Source of the DNA: Sphingomonas sp. Leaf230
GTDB taxonomy: Bacteria > Pseudomonadota > Alphaproteobacteria > Sphingomonadales > Sphingomonadaceae
NCBI RefSeq assembly: GCF_001421745.1
Contig: NZ_LMKW01000010.1
Coordinates: 1-64,000, forward strand
DNA length: 64,000 bases
Reading direction: 5' to 3'
Positions 60,917-64,000 of the stretch are shown in pieces (position 1 is the first letter of the stretch; each line of letters opens with the position of its first letter). A program made the translations under genes and the position numbers. The notes below the pieces were generated by a model. The model was given only the letters and a program-made list of their open reading frames with translations, searched no databases and had not been told where the DNA came from.

Positions 60917-60958
60917 AGCACGCGTTTCCGACTCGAACCGGTCCGCCCCGCGCTCGGC

Positions 60959-62932
60959 TTACACCGTGACCTGTTCGCCTAGTTCCAGCACCTTGCCGGG
61001 GGGAATCTTCAGGAAGTCCGTCGGGTCGCTGGCGTTCCTTTGCAGGAACAGGAAGATTCGGTCCTGCCAGGGCGGCATGCCCTTTTCCGCGTCGGGTTTC
61101 AGCGTGTTGCGGCCGATGAAGAACGAGGTGCGCATCGGGTCGAGCCCGAGCTGTTCGGTCTTGTTGCCGACGCCGAGATCGCGGGGCACGTCAGGAGACT
61201 CCATGAACCCGTAGGTCAGCACGACGATCGAGAAATTGTCGTCGACGCGTTCCACCTTCGCGCGCGACGCTTCGTCGACGAACGGCCGGTCGGCGGTGCG
61301 GATGCTGACGATCAGGTTGCGCTCGTGGAGCACCTTGTTGTGCTTGAGATTGTGCAGCAGCGCACCCGGCGTCGCGTGCGGATTGCCGGTCAGGAACACC
61401 GCGGTGCCCGAGACGCGTTCGGGCGGGCGCTTCTCCAGCGCGGAAGCAAGATCGCTGAGCGGGATGCTCTGGCGCTTCTCGAACGCGCTGACGATCTTCT
61501 TGCCGCGCACCCAGGTGAAGATGATCAGCCCGATCGCGGCGGCGATGACCAGCGGTACCCAGCCACCCTCGATCACGCGGAGGATGTTCGCGCCGAAGAA
61601 GATCAGGTCGAGCGTCAGGAACGGCAGGATCGCCGCCAGCGCGAGTGGGCGCGACCAGTTCCAGCGGTGGCGGACGACGATATACGCCAGCAAGGTGGTG
61701 ACGACCATCGTGCCGGTCACCGCGATGCCGTACGCCGCCGCCATCGCCGACGACGTCTTGAACTGGATCACCAGCACCAGCACGCCGATCAGCAACAGCC
61801 AGTTGATCGCCGGCAAGTAAATCTGGCCGGCGAACACCGCGGAGGTCTGGCGGATGCGCAGCCGCGGGAGCAGGCCGAGCTGGATCGCCTGCTGCGTCAG
61901 CGAGAACGCGCCGGTGATGACCGCCTGGCTGGCGATGACGGTCGCGAAGCCGGCGAGGATGATCAGCGCCGGACGCAGCGACTCGGGCGCCATCAGGAAG
62001 AACCAGTCCTGATTGACGAACGGCACGCCGCGCGCCGCCGCCTCCTCGAGCCGCGACAAAGCGAATGCGCCCTGCCCGAGATAGTTGAGCGCGAGCGCCG
62101 GGAATACCAGGAAGAACCAGCCGATCCGGATCGGCAGCTTGCCGAAATGGCCCATGTCGGCGGTCAGCGCCTCGGCCCCGGTGACGGTGAGGAACACCGC
62201 GCCGAGCACGAACAGCCCGGTGACGCCGTGCGTCGCGAGGAACGAGATGCCGTAGGTCGGCAGGAACACGCGGACGATCGAGGGCTCGTCGGCGATATGC
62301 CAGATGCCGAGCGCACCGATCGCCACGAACCAGAGGATGCAGACCGGGCCGAACAGCTTCGATACCTGCGCCGTGCCGCGCGACTGGATCAGGAACAGCC
62401 CGATCAGGATGGCGATCGTCAGCGCGCGCACCACGCCTTCGTTGAAGATGTGCGCCGCGCTGGGGATCGTCCGCAGGCCCTCCATTGCGGACAGCACCGA
62501 CAGCGCCGGCGTGATGATCGCATCGCCGTAGAACAACGACGCGCCCGCCGCGCCGAGCACGATCGCGATTCGCGACCGCATGCCGAGCGCACGCCGGGCT
62601 AGCGCAGCGAGCGCGAGCACGCCGCCCTCGCCCTGGTTGTCGGCACGCATCAGGAAGATGACGTATTTGACGGTGACGACGAGGAACAGCGACCAGAGCG
62701 CGAGGCTCAGCACGCCAAGGATTTCGGTCGGATCGATGCCGCCCGCGGACGTCTGGCCGAGTGCCTCGCGGAACGCGTAGAGCGGGCTGGTGCCGATATC
62801 GCCGAACACCACGCCGATCGCGCCGACGGTCAGCGCGGCGAGTGCGGGGTGCGGATGCAGATGCGCCGCCGACAGATCGCCAGGCGTTTCCGGTACAGCT
62901 GCAGTTTGGGGTGTTCCGGCGACGGACGTCAT
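60959..62932 (-). CDS. kup: potassium uptake protein Kup
   Basis: A 657-residue K+:H+ symporter with 12 helices. Hallmarks are VVFGDIGTSPLYAFREAL in helix 1, MRADNQGEGGVLAL, LFYGDAIITPALSVLSAMEG, TGAEALTADMGHFG, and a soluble C-terminal tail (about 500-657) with ERNLIVSIRTADRPFV and FFIGRNTL. ATG 62932 gives the usual N-terminal tail; the frame extends 23 codons upstream. Divergent from the PdeM gene. Confidence 0.95.
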   Translation of the reverse strand: MTSVAGTPQTAAVPETPGDLSAAHLHPHPALAALTVGAIGVVFGDIGTSPLYAFREALGQTSAGGIDPTEILGVLSLALWSLFLVVTVKYVIFLMRADNQGEGGVLALAALARRALGMRSRIAIVLGAAGASLFYGDAIITPALSVLSAMEGLRTIPSAAHIFNEGVVRALTIAILIGLFLIQSRGTAQVSKLFGPVCILWFVAIGALGIWHIADEPSIVRVFLPTYGISFLATHGVTGLFVLGAVFLTVTGAEALTADMGHFGKLPIRIGWFFLVFPALALNYLGQGAFALSRLEEAAARGVPFVNQDWFFLMAPESLRPALIILAGFATVIASQAVITGAFSLTQQAIQLGLLPRLRIRQTSAVFAGQIYLPAINWLLLIGVLVLVIQFKTSSAMAAAYGIAVTGTMVVTTLLAYIVVRHRWNWSRPLALAAILPFLTLDLIFFGANILRVIEGGWVPLVIAAAIGLIIFTWVRGKKIVSAFEKRQSIPLSDLASALEKRPPERVSGTAVFLTGNPHATPGALLHNLKHNKVLHERNLIVSIRTADRPFVDEASRAKVERVDDNFSIVVLTYGFMESPDVPRDLGVGNKTEQLGLDPMRTSFFIGRNTLKPDAEKGMPPWQDRIFLFLQRNASDPTDFLKIPPGKVLELGEQVTV

Positions 62933-63057
62933 GGCGCGAAGAGCGCTCCTCCTGAGGGGACGGCGCGCTTTACGCCGATTGGGGGCATGCGCAAGCCCCA
63001 CCCGGTTCGCGACGATGGCGGCTTGATTCGGTGCGGCGGGGGCGGCATGGCGGGCGG

Positions 63058-63720
63058 ATGGTTCCCTTTTCGTTCGGCGGGCATGCGCTTCTGGCGTTGG
63101 CGCAAGGCGCGCTGTTCTGGCCGGAGCGGCGTGCGCTGCTGGTCGCCGACCTGCATTTCGAGAAGGCGAGCTGGTTCGCCAAGCGCGGCCAGATGCTGCC
63201 GCCGTATGATTCGATCGCGACGCTGGCCGATCTCACCGCGCTGGTCGCTGCAACGGGTGCGCGCGAAGTCTGGTGTCTCGGCGACAGCTTTCACGACAGC
63301 GACGGCTGCGAGCGGTTGCCGCAGCGCGCGCAGGACATGCTGCGGGCGATGACCGACGGGACGCGCTGGACGTGGATCACGGGCAATCACGATCCGGCGA
63401 TCCTCGATCGGTGTGGCGGGGAGGTGGTGGACGAAGCGGTCGTCGATGGGCTGGTGCTGCGGCATGAGGCGGACCGGGTGGAGACGCGGCCGGAACTGTC
63501 GGGGCATTTCCATCCGAAGCTTCGGTTGCGCGTGCGGGGCAAATCAGTGGCGCGGCGGTGTTTCGTGGCGACGGCGACGAAGTTGATCCTGCCGGCGTTC
63601 GGGTCCCTGACTGGCGGGCTGGATGTGGACCATCCGGAGATCGTGCGTGCGGTTGGGGTTGGGGCCGAGGCTATGGTGCCGGTGGCGGACCGGATGCTGC
63701 GGTTTCCGGTTGCGGCCTGA
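63058..63720 (+). CDS. pdeM: ligase-associated phosphoesterase PdeM
   Basis: A 220-residue metallophosphoesterase. Metal ligands: ALLVADLHFEKASWFAKRG, VWCLGDSFHDSDG, WITGNHDPAIL and LSGHFHPKLRL. The sequence matches the ligase-associated DNA damage response endonuclease PdeM family. Start ATG 63058 with GGGCGG upstream is preferred to GTG 63031. Confidence 0.9.
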   Translation: MVPFSFGGHALLALAQGALFWPERRALLVADLHFEKASWFAKRGQMLPPYDSIATLADLTALVAATGAREVWCLGDSFHDSDGCERLPQRAQDMLRAMTDGTRWTWITGNHDPAILDRCGGEVVDEAVVDGLVLRHEADRVETRPELSGHFHPKLRLRVRGKSVARRCFVATATKLILPAFGSLTGGLDVDHPEIVRAVGVGAEAMVPVADRMLRFPVAA

Positions 63721-63749
63721 CGCGTGTCGCCGGGCAAGTAGATAAACCA

Positions 63750-63853
63750 CCACCCCGGCGGAGGCCGGGGTCCAATTGCGGGCGGCTTATAACGGAGGTT
63801 CGTCCGCCGTTACTTCAACCTTTCCAATTGGGCTCCGGCCTTCGCCGGGGTGG
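63750..63853. repeat. palindromic repeat, family A copy 3
   Basis: Arms CCACCCCGGCGGAGGCCGGG... (63750) and ...CGGCCTTCGCCGGGGTGG (63853) with a few mismatches; the spacer has TAACGGAG as in copies 1 and 2. It separates the convergent pdeM and msrA genes. Confidence 0.93.
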
Positions 63854-63876
63854 TGGCCGTTCTAAGAAGGTCGCCC

Positions 63877-64000
63877 TCAGCTATAAATCGTCGGGAACGC
63901 CGCGCGGAAGGCGGCCACCTTCGGCTTGTCCCACATGACGACATACGGATGCGTCGGGTTCCGGTCGTAGAAATTCTGGTGATACGCCTCGGCCGGATAG
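63877..64000 (-). CDS. msrA: peptide-methionine (S)-S-oxide reductase, C-terminal part
   Basis: The last 40 codons before the window edge, ending in TGA at 63877-63879. They read YPAEAYHQNFYDRNPTHPYV, then VMWDKPKVAAFRAAFPTIYS, the usual C terminus of MsrA, which repairs methionine S-sulfoxide. The N-terminal catalytic GCFWC region lies beyond the window. Confidence 0.9.
   Translation of the reverse strand, partial: YPAEAYHQNFYDRNPTHPYVVMWDKPKVAAFRAAFPTIYS

Larger units (their letters stand above)
60509..60918. repeat. tandem duplication of the peptidase 3' end plus repeat (two about 210-base units)
   Basis: Unit 1 (about 60509-60718) and unit 2 (about 60719-60918) align throughout: each begins CCGGG(A)TTAT.TGTTCGATCTGG, continues through GGCGTT.GCTGGGT and a stop codon, then a family D palindrome. 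Unit 2 still encodes MFDLVEAFAG and a stop, a second copy of the protein's last residues without a gene. Confidence 0.93.

Overview
The window looks like an ordinary chromosomal segment of a high-GC alphaproteobacterium, most likely a sphingomonad (Sphingomonas or a close relative). The support is indirect: high GC with GC-rich third codon positions, a RegBA-type redox pair, a DivK-like regulator beside a DUF3572-type gene and rpmG, a LigB-type DNA ligase with its associated repair factors, many TonB/periplasmic genes, and abundant palindromic intergenic repeats. I see no prophage, integrase, transposase, rRNA or CRISPR array. There is one tRNA, tRNA-Ser(GGA).

Layout. 0-6 kb: two paralogous hybrid histidine kinases, one with a LOV photosensor and one with a GAF sensor. 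6-8 kb: HAD dehalogenase, divergent SDR, and a remnant of an aldo/keto reductase. 7.7-11.9 kb: iron/haem acquisition module (DUF4198-type periplasmic protein, TonB receptor, unknown exported protein) around a clear Fur box. 12-19.3 kb: GH130 glycosidase, exported methyltransferase, tRNA-Ser, cyclophilin, pirin/FMN-reductase operon, DODA-type dioxygenase, spore-photoproduct-lyase-like radical SAM protein. 19.3-26.2 kb: one tightly coupled minus-strand operon, cyoABCD-SURF1-regB-regA, joining a quinol oxidase to its assembly factor and a redox-sensing regulator pair. 26.3-31.4 kb: two MFS transporters, flavin reductase, and a cytochrome b561/Tat molybdopterin enzyme pair. 31.4-41.7 kb: CFA synthase, EF-hand protein, argG, a GT-C-like membrane protein, acetyltransferase, RidA, HAD, DUF3572, divK, rpmG, GDT1-like protein and Dps. 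41.9-46.5 kb: LigB ligase, VirJ-like hydrolase, glutaminyl cyclase and a Gly-rich double cold-shock protein. 46.7-51.2 kb: the conserved envelope block NrnC-lptC-lptA-lptB-rpoN. 51.2-64 kb: DUF418 protein, exonuclease, signal-peptidase-like protein, DEXH helicase, aspartyl protease, M20 peptidase, Kup, PdeM and the end of msrA.

Two themes stand out. First, all four members of the LigB-associated DNA damage response set (ligase, MBL exonuclease, DEXH helicase, PdeM phosphoesterase) are present but scattered over 22 kb among unrelated genes instead of forming one operon. Second, at least five sequence families of palindromic repeats, about 60-150 bp each, sit between genes. One supplies the ribosome binding site of rpoN. 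Another has been tandemly duplicated together with the last codons of the upstream peptidase gene. I found no gene cluster that I would call a wholly new system; the strongest unexplained material is the repeat families, the SDR and signal-peptidase-like proteins lacking catalytic residues, and the coupling of regBA to the oxidase operon.
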